A DNA stretch of 64,000 nucleotides, taken from assembly GCF_017812015.1 (NCBI RefSeq), contig NZ_JADQTN010000001.1:1-64000 (forward strand), read 5' to 3'. Made by a program: the position numbers and the translations under genes. Below are positions 8,984 to 18,100 of the stretch, piece by piece. The first letter of the stretch is position 1. Each line of letters starts with the position of its first letter. The notes under the pieces were generated by a model. That model saw only the letters and a list, made by a program, of their open reading frames with translations. It was not told the origin of the DNA and did no database searches. Source of the stretch: Pontixanthobacter sp. CEM42. GTDB taxonomy: Bacteria > Pseudomonadota > Alphaproteobacteria > Sphingomonadales > Sphingomonadaceae.

Positions 8984-10909
8984 TTATTGCTCGACCAACG
9001 TCAGCACGACGGCGATGCCTGGCCTAGCCGGTTCGATATCAATTTCAGCACCGATTGCAGCCGCGCGAACGCGCATATTTTTCAAACCTCTCCCGGCGCT
9101 CTGCGCTTCGCCAGAGTCCATTTCGATGCCCTTACCGTTGTCGGCCACGACAATCCGTGTTGATGCCGGATCTGAAGGTTCCGACTCGATAGTCACAGAG
9201 ATAGCATCCCCGCCCGAATGTTTGAGCGCATTGGTGAGCGCCTCTTGCAAAATACGGAAAACCTGCAGAACCTCTCGCGGACTATAGTCCGGCAAATGCA
9301 CCGTCGGTTCCTTGGTCCAGGAAACGCTGAATCCAGCCTCCTGTGCACGAGGAACAATACGCTTCTTGTAGATCGCCAATGCTGAACGAAGCGATTCTCC
9401 GACCGAATCCATAGAATCGATCATGAGACGCATTTCATCAATTACTGACTGCAAACCATCAGCGTAGTCTGAATGCTTACCATTGCCGCGCTTGGCCATC
9501 ATCATCATAGACATCAGGTGGCTACCAAGCCCATCATGCATATCGCGCATGATCCGTTGTCGTTCTTCATCCAATGCTTGCTGGCGAACCAACCGCTTCT
9601 CCCTGCCATGCGCGACTGCCAATTCGCCGGTCCGCTCGTCCAGCTGAGATTGCAGCAGCGAATTTATCTGAGAAGAGGATCGGAAGAGGGTTACCCGACG
9701 GGCAAAGAAAGCGATTGCTATGCCGATGATCAAGAACGGTGTTGTGCGATTAGTATACCCCATGTTGAGCGCCTGCGTCATTTCGGTAATCGCTTGAAGC
9801 GCCAAGAGTGAGACCAGCAGCAATGCAATTGCTGCTTCCCAATAGCGGTCTTCCTTTAAATCCCGAAAGCTCCATACAAGGCGAATGGCCGTGGCGATGG
9901 CGAAGGCGATCCCGCAATAAAAAACGATCTCTCCAGCTTGGTCATAACCCGCACCATATGGAAGAAAATACAAGCAATAGAGTGTGCCCGCCAACGCAAT
10001 GGTGCCAGCTATAGCTGCAGCAGGCAGAGACCATCGATAGTAATCACGCGACCAAGAATCTGCCCATCCGAACCAGGCGAACTGGCTGAACAAACTTATA
10101 CTGAAGAAATAGGCGATCCTAGCCTGCCCGTCGAAAGGAGGATCGGACCAGATGTAGTAATGTGACGTCGCAACGAAGGAAGTGGCCAAAACAAATAGCC
10201 ATAGTGCGCCGCCTTCCCGGCCCGAGATCAGAAAGAATATGAGCGAGAATAGGGCCACCATCGCAATCGCAGCGATGAGCAAATAGGAATAACCATTGGA
10301 AAGAAACTCAGTCCGCTCCATGTTGCTCTTGATATGGAAATACTCGCCCAAGATCGGTTTGAAATAGTCGAAATAGGGTATCCCATCACGGACCATGATA
10401 AAGGTAACCTGATTGCGTCCCCGACTGACAACATCGCTTGGGATATGATATGTCTTGCGAAATAGGCTGTCATAAGTGTGATCAGGCGATTCCATTCGCC
10501 CTGAACCGGCAACAAATGTCCCATTTACGTAAATCTGTAAGTTGTCGGCACGGACATGCCCATCAATACCGAGACCGCTTTCTGGCACCGTATCGAGGTC
10601 AAACTGGTAGCGAAACGCCCGATATCCACGCTCACAACAATGCCACGCGGGCATTTCCTCAATCGATTCAAATTTGGCTTGCTCAACAGACGCATAGGTT
10701 GGCGCTTCGAGACCAGTTTCTTCGTATGAATATCCGTCAATTGTCTCGAATTCAGGGTTTGGCGTGCCGATCACCGCAGGCTTAACCAAAATCCAAAACA
10801 CCAATTGTACGAGCAAAACAGCAAGCGAGAGCCGCGCAAGATGCGGGATCCTGTACCAGCCACTGAAGAACTTGATCTTGCTCATCGCCCCTCGAACTGC
10901 CCGAATCAT
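8984..10909 (-). CDS. 7TM-type sensor histidine kinase (HisKA_3)
   Basis: A 641-residue membrane kinase. One transmembrane helix (25-45) leads to a periplasmic beta-rich domain (60-195), which has a Cys-Cys pair at 91-92. Six to seven helices follow at about 205-405 (7TMR-DISM-like layout), then a coiled coil and a HisKA_3 dimerisation domain with His458 in RDMHDGLGSHL. The ATPase domain carries the N box LQEALTNALKHSGG, the G1 box VADNGKGIE and the G2 box GRGLKNMRVRA. AAGGG 7 bases before ATG 10909 supports that start. It is the partner of the NarL-type regulator downstream. The sensed ligand is unknown; the periplasmic domain may resemble a carbohydrate-binding jelly-roll fold. Confidence 0.92.
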   Translation of the reverse strand: MIRAVRGAMSKIKFFSGWYRIPHLARLSLAVLLVQLVFWILVKPAVIGTPNPEFETIDGYSYEETGLEAPTYASVEQAKFESIEEMPAWHCCERGYRAFRYQFDLDTVPESGLGIDGHVRADNLQIYVNGTFVAGSGRMESPDHTYDSLFRKTYHIPSDVVSRGRNQVTFIMVRDGIPYFDYFKPILGEYFHIKSNMERTEFLSNGYSYLLIAAIAMVALFSLIFFLISGREGGALWLFVLATSFVATSHYYIWSDPPFDGQARIAYFFSISLFSQFAWFGWADSWSRDYYRWSLPAAAIAGTIALAGTLYCLYFLPYGAGYDQAGEIVFYCGIAFAIATAIRLVWSFRDLKEDRYWEAAIALLLVSLLALQAITEMTQALNMGYTNRTTPFLIIGIAIAFFARRVTLFRSSSQINSLLQSQLDERTGELAVAHGREKRLVRQQALDEERQRIMRDMHDGLGSHLMSMMMMAKRGNGKHSDYADGLQSVIDEMRLMIDSMDSVGESLRSALAIYKKRIVPRAQEAGFSVSWTKEPTVHLPDYSPREVLQVFRILQEALTNALKHSGGDAISVTIESEPSDPASTRIVVADNGKGIEMDSGEAQSAGRGLKNMRVRAAAIGAEIDIEPARPGIAVVLTLVEQ

Positions 10910-10938
10910 AAAGCGCCCTTAGCACCGGAATTATGTAG

Positions 10939-11050
10939 ACCACACTTATGGTCCCAACTTGCGCCCGTAACACCACATTTATGGTGCTACCGAGGGAAAT
11001 CCCGAGGTGTGCGATCAGCCATCACGAACCCATCCGCCCATACTTATGGG
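10939..11050. promoter_or_regulatory. Three ACCA-N6-TGGT operator-like repeats
   Basis: Inverted repeats at 10939-10952 (ACCA CACTTA TGGT), 10972-10985 (ACCA CATTTA TGGT) and 11037-11050 (CCCA TACTTA TGGG) lie in the gap between the divergent kinase and DUF3617 genes. Centres are 33 and 65 bases apart, keeping the sites on one face of the helix. The spacer (C/T)A(C/T)TTA is also conserved. The motif matches the pair before the autotransporter and suggests feedback control of the kinase-regulator operon. Confidence 0.6.
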
Positions 11051-11128
11051 ATTACCCTGATCGGCATCCCGCGCAAAGAGAGGCTGCGAGAAAAACCTCG
11101 CCAGAATTTTTGAGGGAACATTAAAGCA

Positions 11129-11611
11129 ATGCAAAAAATAGCAATTCCATTGGCCGCCTTGATCGGCTTGAGCGCATGCAGCGGAGCACCAGCTGACGAT
11201 GAAATTCTGCCAGGCAATTGGAAAATGTCAGCCGGCATGACCAATTTTGAGATACCTGGCGCCACCGAAGAGCAAGCTGCAATGTTCAAAGACATGGCCG
11301 GCGATATGATGTCACAAGAGCAATGCGTGTCGGCTAACGAGCGCAAATTCGATCCGGCGCAACTGGCTGATGCGTTCAAACAAGGCGGAGATTGCACTAT
11401 CGGCGAATTCGATCTCGCTGACGGACAAATTCTTGGCAATATGAGTTGCAAAACACCGGATGGTACAAGTTCTGATGTCGCTATCACCGGCACTCTTCAA
11501 CCTGACAATTTCTCCATGAGCGTAACGACGGAGATGGAGCAGGCTGCACTTCCGGGTGGTAAAGCGAATGTCACTATTGAAGTGAAAGGCGAGCGCCTCG
11601 GCGATTGCTAA
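11129..11611 (+). CDS. DUF3617-family lipoprotein
   Basis: A 160-residue secreted lipoprotein with lipobox GLSAC (Cys17). After a short linker it has the DUF3617 pattern: PGNWKM, then EEQAAMFKDMA, the QEQCVS strand and paired Cys residues (GDCTIGEF, NMSCKTPDG), ending in a beta strand set. Such proteins are abundant in sphingomonads and reside in the periplasm or at the outer membrane; their function is not known. It lies divergent from the sensor kinase across the operator-like repeats, so it may belong to the same regulon. No clear terminator follows. Confidence 0.85.
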   Translation: MQKIAIPLAALIGLSACSGAPADDEILPGNWKMSAGMTNFEIPGATEEQAAMFKDMAGDMMSQEQCVSANERKFDPAQLADAFKQGGDCTIGEFDLADGQILGNMSCKTPDGTSSDVAITGTLQPDNFSMSVTTEMEQAALPGGKANVTIEVKGERLGDC

Positions 11612-11672
11612 TTCACACTAACACTCATTGCAGGCGGGCAAGACGCGACGCGAACGGTCATTGGCCGGGACG

Positions 11673-12065
11673 ATGCAATTTGCTCGCCTGTTATGCGTTG
11701 GCATTACAAGGCTGTGCCGCCCCGGTCCTTGATCGGGTGCCTGTCCGGGTGGGCGGGGAAAAAATTATGACGCCTGCGCCGGCGTCGGCCGGATCACTTC
11801 TCTCCTGAATTCTGAGGCCAAGCGCAAAGTCTATGCCAAGCCAAAGCTAAGTGCGGCTATCACTGGTTATGTAGCTCCAGGCGATTTTGTATGGATGTGC
11901 GAAATGGCAGGCGATCGTGCATGGGTTGGCATTCTGTATTCGCAACGCATGGATGGCCGCATTCGTTGCGAAGTTTCAAGCCCTATTGCGCTAGCCCAGA
12001 ATTACAACGGACCCTGCTTCCAAGGGTGGGTGCCTGCGGAGACTGTTGTCCTCTTCGCAGGGTAA
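11673..12065 (+). pseudogene. Broken SH3-like domain lipoprotein gene
   Basis: From about 11733 to the TAA at 12063 a frame reads SGACPGGRGKNYDACAGVG and continues to GPCFQGWVPAETVVLFAG, an SH3-like fold with paired Cys and a GWV strand as in bacterial SH3_3-type proteins. This frame has no start codon and is closed upstream by TGA at 11730-11732. A lipoprotein-like start (LALQGCAAP) is visible in another frame at about 11690-11725, so one or two frameshifts separate signal and domain. A run GGGGAAAAAA at 11755-11764 is a possible slip point. It is either a genuine pseudogene or a sequencing error; the domain itself is intact. Its 3' end converges with the minus-strand gene starting at 13094. 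Confidence 0.55.
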
Positions 12066-12083
12066 AGGAGCGACCCGAAAGGG

Positions 12084-13094
12084 CTATTTCGGAATATTCT
12101 CGCATGCCATGCGCTTCGCCGCGTGAGAGGAGCGCCGCACACTTCCACCATCCTTGATCATCGTGAAATCGTAGAGATAGCACTTCCCAGATGTAGGATC
12201 TTCAACAGCGATCGCCGCGTCGCGAACTTGCCCGATCACACGGCCAAACTCGTTGCGTTTAGGTGCCCACCCACTGCGGATATGGATTTTGCGAATGGTG
12301 TAGGGGATACCGCTCGTCCCCCACGCACTACGAAACATATCCTCGATCTGACGGCTCTTCTGGATAGCCGCAGGCATTCTAACAGATCGCGCTTTTGCTA
12401 ACTCCTCGGTATCTTTACGTTTCGTGGCGTTTGCCCGTGATCCACCATATTTGGCCATCACAGCATCAACTTTGGCTTTGGCTGCCGCGTATTGCTGATT
12501 CTCAGGAAACAGATTGACCGCGCCATAGAGCATGACTTCGAGAACCAGCAGATCGTTATAGGTACGGTCTCCCGCACCATTTCCGCGATTGCCCTCCGCA
12601 AATGTTATTTGACGGTCAATCCAACGTTCTGTTGTCCGATTATCGTAGTGCAGCTTCATAACGTTTTGAAAGCTATCAAGCCGATCTTGTCGCAACGGGT
12701 TAAAGCGCCCGTCGATTGCCGCATCAACATAGCTACGGTATTCGGCAGCCGCTTCATCGACTTGCGGATTGTCTGCAGGCGAAGTCCAGTTGAAACTGAA
12801 ATCATTGAGCAGGACATTCTGCGTCGCATACAATTCTCGTTCTAGCTCCGCATTTGCTTCTCGTTCTTGCCTTGTTTCAGGCACTGTTGAACCAATGGGT
12901 GTCGTTCTTTCAGCGGACGGCAGGCGAACTTTAGGCTTCTTGATTTTCGGGAGCTTCGGGAATCCTTGAAGAGCTACAGATCCTACTTTTATGTCAGTGG
13001 CGCCAACTTCAGAACTGATTGCGCCAATTGGCAGCACTGCTCCCGATAACGTGGCGAGTGCGATGGCTTTCATTCGCATGGTGAGACTCCTCAA
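12084..13094 (-). CDS. Secreted protein of unknown function
   Basis: A 336-residue protein with an N-terminal signal peptide (MKAIALATLSGAVLPIGAIS region; Met1, Met6 and Met8 are all possible starts). A Lys/Pro-rich segment (PKLPKIKKPKVRLP) at about 46-60 follows. Residues ~75-230 are helical and charged (ETRQEREANAELEREL, WIDRQITFAEG). A C-terminal beta-rich domain contains WAPKRNEFGRVIGQVRDA and SGKCYLYDFTMIKDGG and paired Cys residues. No family is recognised. The basic linker suggests contact with peptidoglycan or nucleic acid, but this is a guess. Confidence 0.65.
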   Translation of the reverse strand: MRSLTMRMKAIALATLSGAVLPIGAISSEVGATDIKVGSVALQGFPKLPKIKKPKVRLPSAERTTPIGSTVPETRQEREANAELERELYATQNVLLNDFSFNWTSPADNPQVDEAAAEYRSYVDAAIDGRFNPLRQDRLDSFQNVMKLHYDNRTTERWIDRQITFAEGNRGNGAGDRTYNDLLVLEVMLYGAVNLFPENQQYAAAKAKVDAVMAKYGGSRANATKRKDTEELAKARSVRMPAAIQKSRQIEDMFRSAWGTSGIPYTIRKIHIRSGWAPKRNEFGRVIGQVRDAAIAVEDPTSGKCYLYDFTMIKDGGSVRRSSHAAKRMACENIPK

Positions 13095-13268
13095 GCGTCA
13101 ATTGCCAGAGCAGACTAGGTACCGCTCGCCTCATCGCGACCCAGAGATATGGTGCGCTATCGCCAGATCATTGCCGTATTGGCTCCTCTTGTTTGCCTCT
13201 TGATAGCCAGCACCCCTAGAAACTTGAATCGGCGCCCGAGAGTTCAAGCCCTCCACACAATCGTGAAC

Positions 13269-13298
13269 GTCTGCTTTCCACCCCAATTGCGGACATTC
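13269..13298 (-). repeat. Dispersed intergenic repeat copy
   Basis: On the plus strand GTCTGCTTTCCACCCC is followed by AATTGCGGACATTC, the reverse of the core at 401 and 1451 and similar to the arms at 4086-4175. It lies upstream of the protease gene and shows that the open frame extending back to 13149 is not coding. Confidence 0.55.
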
Positions 13299-13382
13299 AT
13301 TGAACGACGAGACGCAAATAGGGGCCTCCCACTTGCAGATTTGGGGAAAGTCCCACACCGTATGACAGCAAGGGGGAAGCTA

Positions 13383-14795
13383 ATGCGGAAAGTCTTGAAG
13401 CGGGTTGGGATAGCGCTTGGCGTGCTTACGATCGGCGCTCTGATGTATTTTTACCCCCTCATGAAGCAGTTCATCCGGTTTAATCCGATGGTCACCGCAG
13501 CGGCATCTAGCGAGCCCGCCGACAAGGCCGAAGCGCAACAACAAGATTTCGAATACCTCGCCCAAATCCTCGATTACGACCGGAGCTTCGCGCCGCCTGC
13601 TAGGGTGACATTCACCCAAAGACTAGAAACGTTGCGGCAAGAATCGTCTGCTCTTAGTGACGCACAGTTCTTCATGGCGACGCATGAGTTGATGGCCATC
13701 GCGGACAATGCCCATACCAGTTCCGACACTGTTTCAGCCTTCCGGCAATTCAACCGTTCTGGCTTGGATTTCTATAACTTCGCGGACGGCATGTACGTTG
13801 TCCGTGCTCACCGTTCGCATGAGGGCCTGCTTGGACGGAAACTGGTATCGATCGATGGCAACGATACAGAAAGCGTGCTTGCTAGCCTCGCGAAGTATAG
13901 CGGTGGACCTATAGCTCGGCGCAACCTCATTTCGTTGTATTTCGTGCGGTCGCCCGATTTGCTCCACGCTGCCGAATTGGCAAGCTCACCGACCTCGGTG
14001 ACATATGTACTTGAAGGTCCAAACGGTCAGCAAAGCGAGCACATGCTCGAAGCGCTTCCGTCAGCGGCCGAGACAGAGTTTGCTTATCGACATCCTTATC
14101 ATACGCTTCGTCCTGATCCGTTGACCGATGAGGATGGTGACTGGGTCCGCGTTCTAGGCGGTGAAGAAACGCCCGTGCCGATCACCTTTAGAGATGACGG
14201 CGACCTGGTATTGTCTACTCCGCTTGGAGATGGGCGGTATATCCGTGTGAATTACCTGCAGGAGTATCCGGACCAGCCCGTCGAAACTGAGCTGTTAGAA
14301 GCGCTCCAAGAAGTTCCTAATGGCGGATTTCCTTTCATTGTTGTCGATTTGCGCTGGAATCCGGGTGGCGATCTTGGCCACGCAATTCCCTTTGCGAAAC
14401 GCATTGGCGAAACGGTTGCCGCAAATGGTAAAGTCTATGTGATAACTGGCCCACAAACGTTTTCAGCTGCAATTGTGACTGCGGCGCTGATCAAACAATA
14501 TGCGCCGCAGCAAACGATGATCATTGGGGAGCCTATGGGTGATCGCCCGCAATTCTGGGCAGAACGCGGCCAGCCATTTATCCTGCCAAATTCCGGCTAT
14601 TATATCGGTTACGCCACGGGATTTCACGACTGGGAGCGACCATGTGGAAGCGAGATCGAATATTGCTTCCCCCCTGCCCAACGAGAGGCTGCCGAAATTG
14701 AGAGCTTGAGTCTGGACCAGCTAATCCAACCAACGTTTGCCGACTATGCGACCGGTAATGACCTAGTGCTGGATTGGGTTTTGGCACGGCATTGA
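13383..14795 (+). CDS. S41-like peptidase with N-terminal membrane anchor
   Basis: A 470-residue protein starting at ATG 13383, chosen because AAGGGGG precedes it by about 7 bases and a dispersed repeat occupies the upstream frame. A membrane helix (residues ~8-27) is followed by a periplasmic region. The C-terminal half carries S41-type signatures: FIVVDLRWNPGGD (strand and oxyanion region) and VITGPQTFSAAIVTAALIK, where Ser is the expected nucleophile, then IIGEPMGDRPQFW. No PDZ domain is evident between them. Tail-specific-type S41 proteases process exported proteins; the missing PDZ and the divergence make the substrate unknown. It is not clearly linked to neighbours. Confidence 0.75.
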   Translation: MRKVLKRVGIALGVLTIGALMYFYPLMKQFIRFNPMVTAAASSEPADKAEAQQQDFEYLAQILDYDRSFAPPARVTFTQRLETLRQESSALSDAQFFMATHELMAIADNAHTSSDTVSAFRQFNRSGLDFYNFADGMYVVRAHRSHEGLLGRKLVSIDGNDTESVLASLAKYSGGPIARRNLISLYFVRSPDLLHAAELASSPTSVTYVLEGPNGQQSEHMLEALPSAAETEFAYRHPYHTLRPDPLTDEDGDWVRVLGGEETPVPITFRDDGDLVLSTPLGDGRYIRVNYLQEYPDQPVETELLEALQEVPNGGFPFIVVDLRWNPGGDLGHAIPFAKRIGETVAANGKVYVITGPQTFSAAIVTAALIKQYAPQQTMIIGEPMGDRPQFWAERGQPFILPNSGYYIGYATGFHDWERPCGSEIEYCFPPAQREAAEIESLSLDQLIQPTFADYATGNDLVLDWVLARH

Positions 14796-15144
14796 TTGGC
14801 GTAGCCCCAAACCCAACTACATTAGATTCTCGAACCAAGATTGAGAGGATGTCGACGTCCGCTTCCACCCCCAAATTCCGGTCAAAAGCGTAGGTCAAGA
14901 ATTGGGCCGTAAGCGGAATGTCCGCTCTCAGCGATTGAACGTCGGCTCCGGCCTTCCGCTAAGGCCAAGTTTCCTGATAACCCGCCGTTTCGGTCGTAGT
15001 TCGGTCCGGCGTCGTATCGTCGGTTGCCCATCAGAAGTCGCTTGCGCCCTACCATCCAAATTTTTTTGAGCCGTTTTCGCTTCGCTTTGCGCCTTCTTAC
15101 TTGAGGGACCGTTTTTCACGGGCCTGCAAGCTGGAGAATGACGG
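14796..15144. other. Intergenic region with repeat copy before the giant autotransporter
   Basis: This 349-base gap holds an inverted copy of the dispersed repeat at 14857-14872 (GTCCGCTTCCACCCCC) and a related AAGCGGAATGTCCGCT at 14912-14927. A T-run at 15060-15068 has no convincing stem. No promoter match is clear enough to call; the short open frame on the minus strand (14928-15170) runs into the neighbouring gene and lacks a ribosome site. Confidence 0.4.
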
Positions 15145-18100
15145 ATGCTGGATCGTGCACTTTGGATCAAACAAACGGGGGCTTACCGGAACGCGCTGAA
15201 ACTTAGCACAGCTGCGGCGGCGCTCGGGACTGCGCTGGTGTTTGGATCAAGCGCGGCGCACGCGCAGCAGGTCGTTCCTGGCAATAGCCCAGAATGCCCT
15301 ATCGTTGTGATCGATGGCGAGCAGGTTGCTATCTGCGAAGGCGATCTTTCGGACGGCGTGACGGCATCTCCTGGCTCTCCTGATTACGATGAGATCATTA
15401 TCCGCGATACGACTGTGCCGATTGCCCCTCCGGGATATTTCGGCGTCGGATTGGTTGCCGATGATCGTGATCTCGATATCCGCATCGAGGAAGGCGTCGT
15501 CATCAATGTGTTCGACGATCCGAACATTGGCGGTGTTGCGCAGGGTATCATCGCGATTGCGCAGAATGGCTTCAATATTAACCTTGAAACGGCAGCCGAT
15601 ATCACCGCCGATGGGAATGGCTCCTTTGCGCTCGGGATTGAGGCTGTCTCTCAGGACGCGGGCGGAGAAGTCCTGGTTATCAATCGCGGCGACGTCGACG
15701 CTTTCACGACAGGCGACAGTGCGATTGCCGTACAAGCGCGTGGTGACACATTCGCCGCAGTTTCCAATCCGGGCGGCAATCTGACCGCACAATCCAATGG
15801 CACCGGCGAGCGCAGTACAGTCACGGCAGGCATTCTTGCGGTTGCCAACAATGGCACTTTCAGAATCCTGAACGATCTTGGCGATATCTCGGTCGAAACG
15901 GGTGCAGGCACATTCGATACGGATTTCAACGGAATCGCCGGAGCATTGGTCGGAAATGCGTTTAATTCCAGAGGCGGATCTTCCGTCTCGAACACCGGCA
16001 ATCTCACGGCGGTTGGTCCCCAGACACACGGCATTGTCGGCTTTGTTCAATCGATTGACGCGAGTTTGCCTGCCCAGCTCAATATCACCACTGGTAGCGC
16101 CAGCGCTGACGAAACCTCCATTTCGACCAATGGCATCGGCAGCTTCGGCATTTTGGCGCAGGGTGCTGGGGAAAATGTCATCATCGATGTCCTTAGCAAC
16201 AGCGCCATCGACATGACTGCAGTGGGCGGAACCTCGACAGGTATCTTTGCGCTCAATCAAGCCGAGGAAGGCAGCCTCACTGTCACCAACCGTGGCACAA
16301 TCACTGGCCGAGGCGACACGATGCGAGGGCTCGGCGCGACGACATTCGGCGCGCCTGTGGACGGCGACTATGTGTTCGACATCACCAATGAGGGCGACAT
16401 CACGCTCGATACCCCGAACGGCTTTGGCATCACCGCCTTCGCTACGCGCGATGATGATGTTGAGGCGGTGATCAACAATTCGGGCAATATCGACCTCAGC
16501 AGCACAACCAATCCCGGCTCCATCGGCATCAGCGCCAGCTTTGGCAACGCAGACCCCAATGCCGACCCAATGGCCGACGGTGACAGCAGCGTGGCAATCA
16601 CCAATAGCGGCGATATCACCATGGGCGCGGGCGTTGCGATCTTTGCGGCGGCGGACGACGTCATGCTGACGAACACCGGCACGATCACGGTTACACCGGA
16701 TGGTAGCGACGCGGTCTTAGTTGGCAGCACCGGAAGCGCGCAGACCGTTGATCTTGCGTTTAGCGGTGGAGACATACTTTCAGAAAGTACCATGCCAATT
16801 GTTGGTGGCTATGCTGTGCGTATCGCGGATGCAACCGAAGGATCCGATTACTCCGTGAGCCTCGACGACATGACGGTTCTTGGCTCGCTTGGGGTGGTCT
16901 CTTTTGGCGATTTGCAGGACAATACGGACATCTCGCTTACGGCAACCAATCTAATCTCGCGCGTTGCGGGCGACGGAACTCCCGCCATTCTCGTCTCGCA
17001 ATTCGGTGATCAAAGTGTGGCCGAATTCAGTTTCGACCGCGTTTCAATTGAAGACGGTGGAGGCGCATTTAATGCTAACATTGATCTCGCCGAAATTGGC
17101 GAAGGAAGCGCACTGGCCTTCAACATAAGTAATTCGGCGCTCTTTAGCGGCGGCGGAGACGATGTTGCTTCTTTGATGATTGGTGGGCTTGGAGGCGCGA
17201 ATTCGGCGTTAAACGTCAATATCCTGAATACGGGTTTCGGGTTTAGCGACGGGACATCACTGGAGATCGCCAAGTTTGCACAGGAAAGCTCTACAGCAGT
17301 CCTGACCATTGGCGGGGATTCGCTCTTCGACACCCGGCGCGATGATTCCAGCGGCATTGCGGTCGGAACCGCTGATTTGGGCCCAATCGACAACTTCTCA
17401 ACAACGATATCGATAAAGGACTCTCGGGTTTTCGCGATTGGCGAACGAACCACTGGCATCTTTGTCGACAGCAAGATGAATGGAGTCTCAAATTCGGACT
17501 TCGGCATCCTCATCAGTGGGGTCGAGATCAACACTGGCCCGCTCGCCTTAGATGGGGACGGCGAAAGCTCCCACGGAATCGAGATCATCGGGGCGCAGAA
17601 TGTCACGTTGGGTGATCGTGACAATTTCGCGGCAGGCGGGGCGTTTTCGACCGTTGTCATAGATGCGACCAAAGACATTATCGCCGCTGGCCTAAATTCC
17701 GATGCTATCCGCATAACCAATCAGGACCAAACTGCCGTCCGCGTTGCCGAGGGCGCAACCGTCTCCAGCGGCACAGGCGCTGGCGTGGCGATTAACCTGC
17801 TCGAAGCGTCCAACAATGCCGGACTGCTCGACGCGATCACCGATGAGGCGACAGTCACCAAGGCGCGGCTGGCGGACCGGGCAATGAACCTTATCACAAC
17901 CTACATCAACAGCTCTGGCACGCAGACCACGTCAGCGGTTGGTGGCGGTCAGGCGGGTGCCGATCCGTTCGCTGTCGACGCGTTCGATTTCACGCCTTTC
18001 AACCAATTGATGGAAATCGACAACGCGACCGTGGAATCCGTGAACGGGGCCGGCGCGATTGTCAGCGCTTCGCCGCTAGCGCTTGGCACCTCCAATGGAG

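Noticed and set aside
14928-15170. 80-codon basic minus-strand frame before the giant autotransporter
   Set aside because: Overlaps the start of the autotransporter and a dispersed repeat, and lacks a ribosome site.
15247-16260. 337-codon minus-strand frame inside the giant autotransporter
   Set aside because: Antisense shadow of a repetitive gene; several similar frames occur along it and none has start signals.
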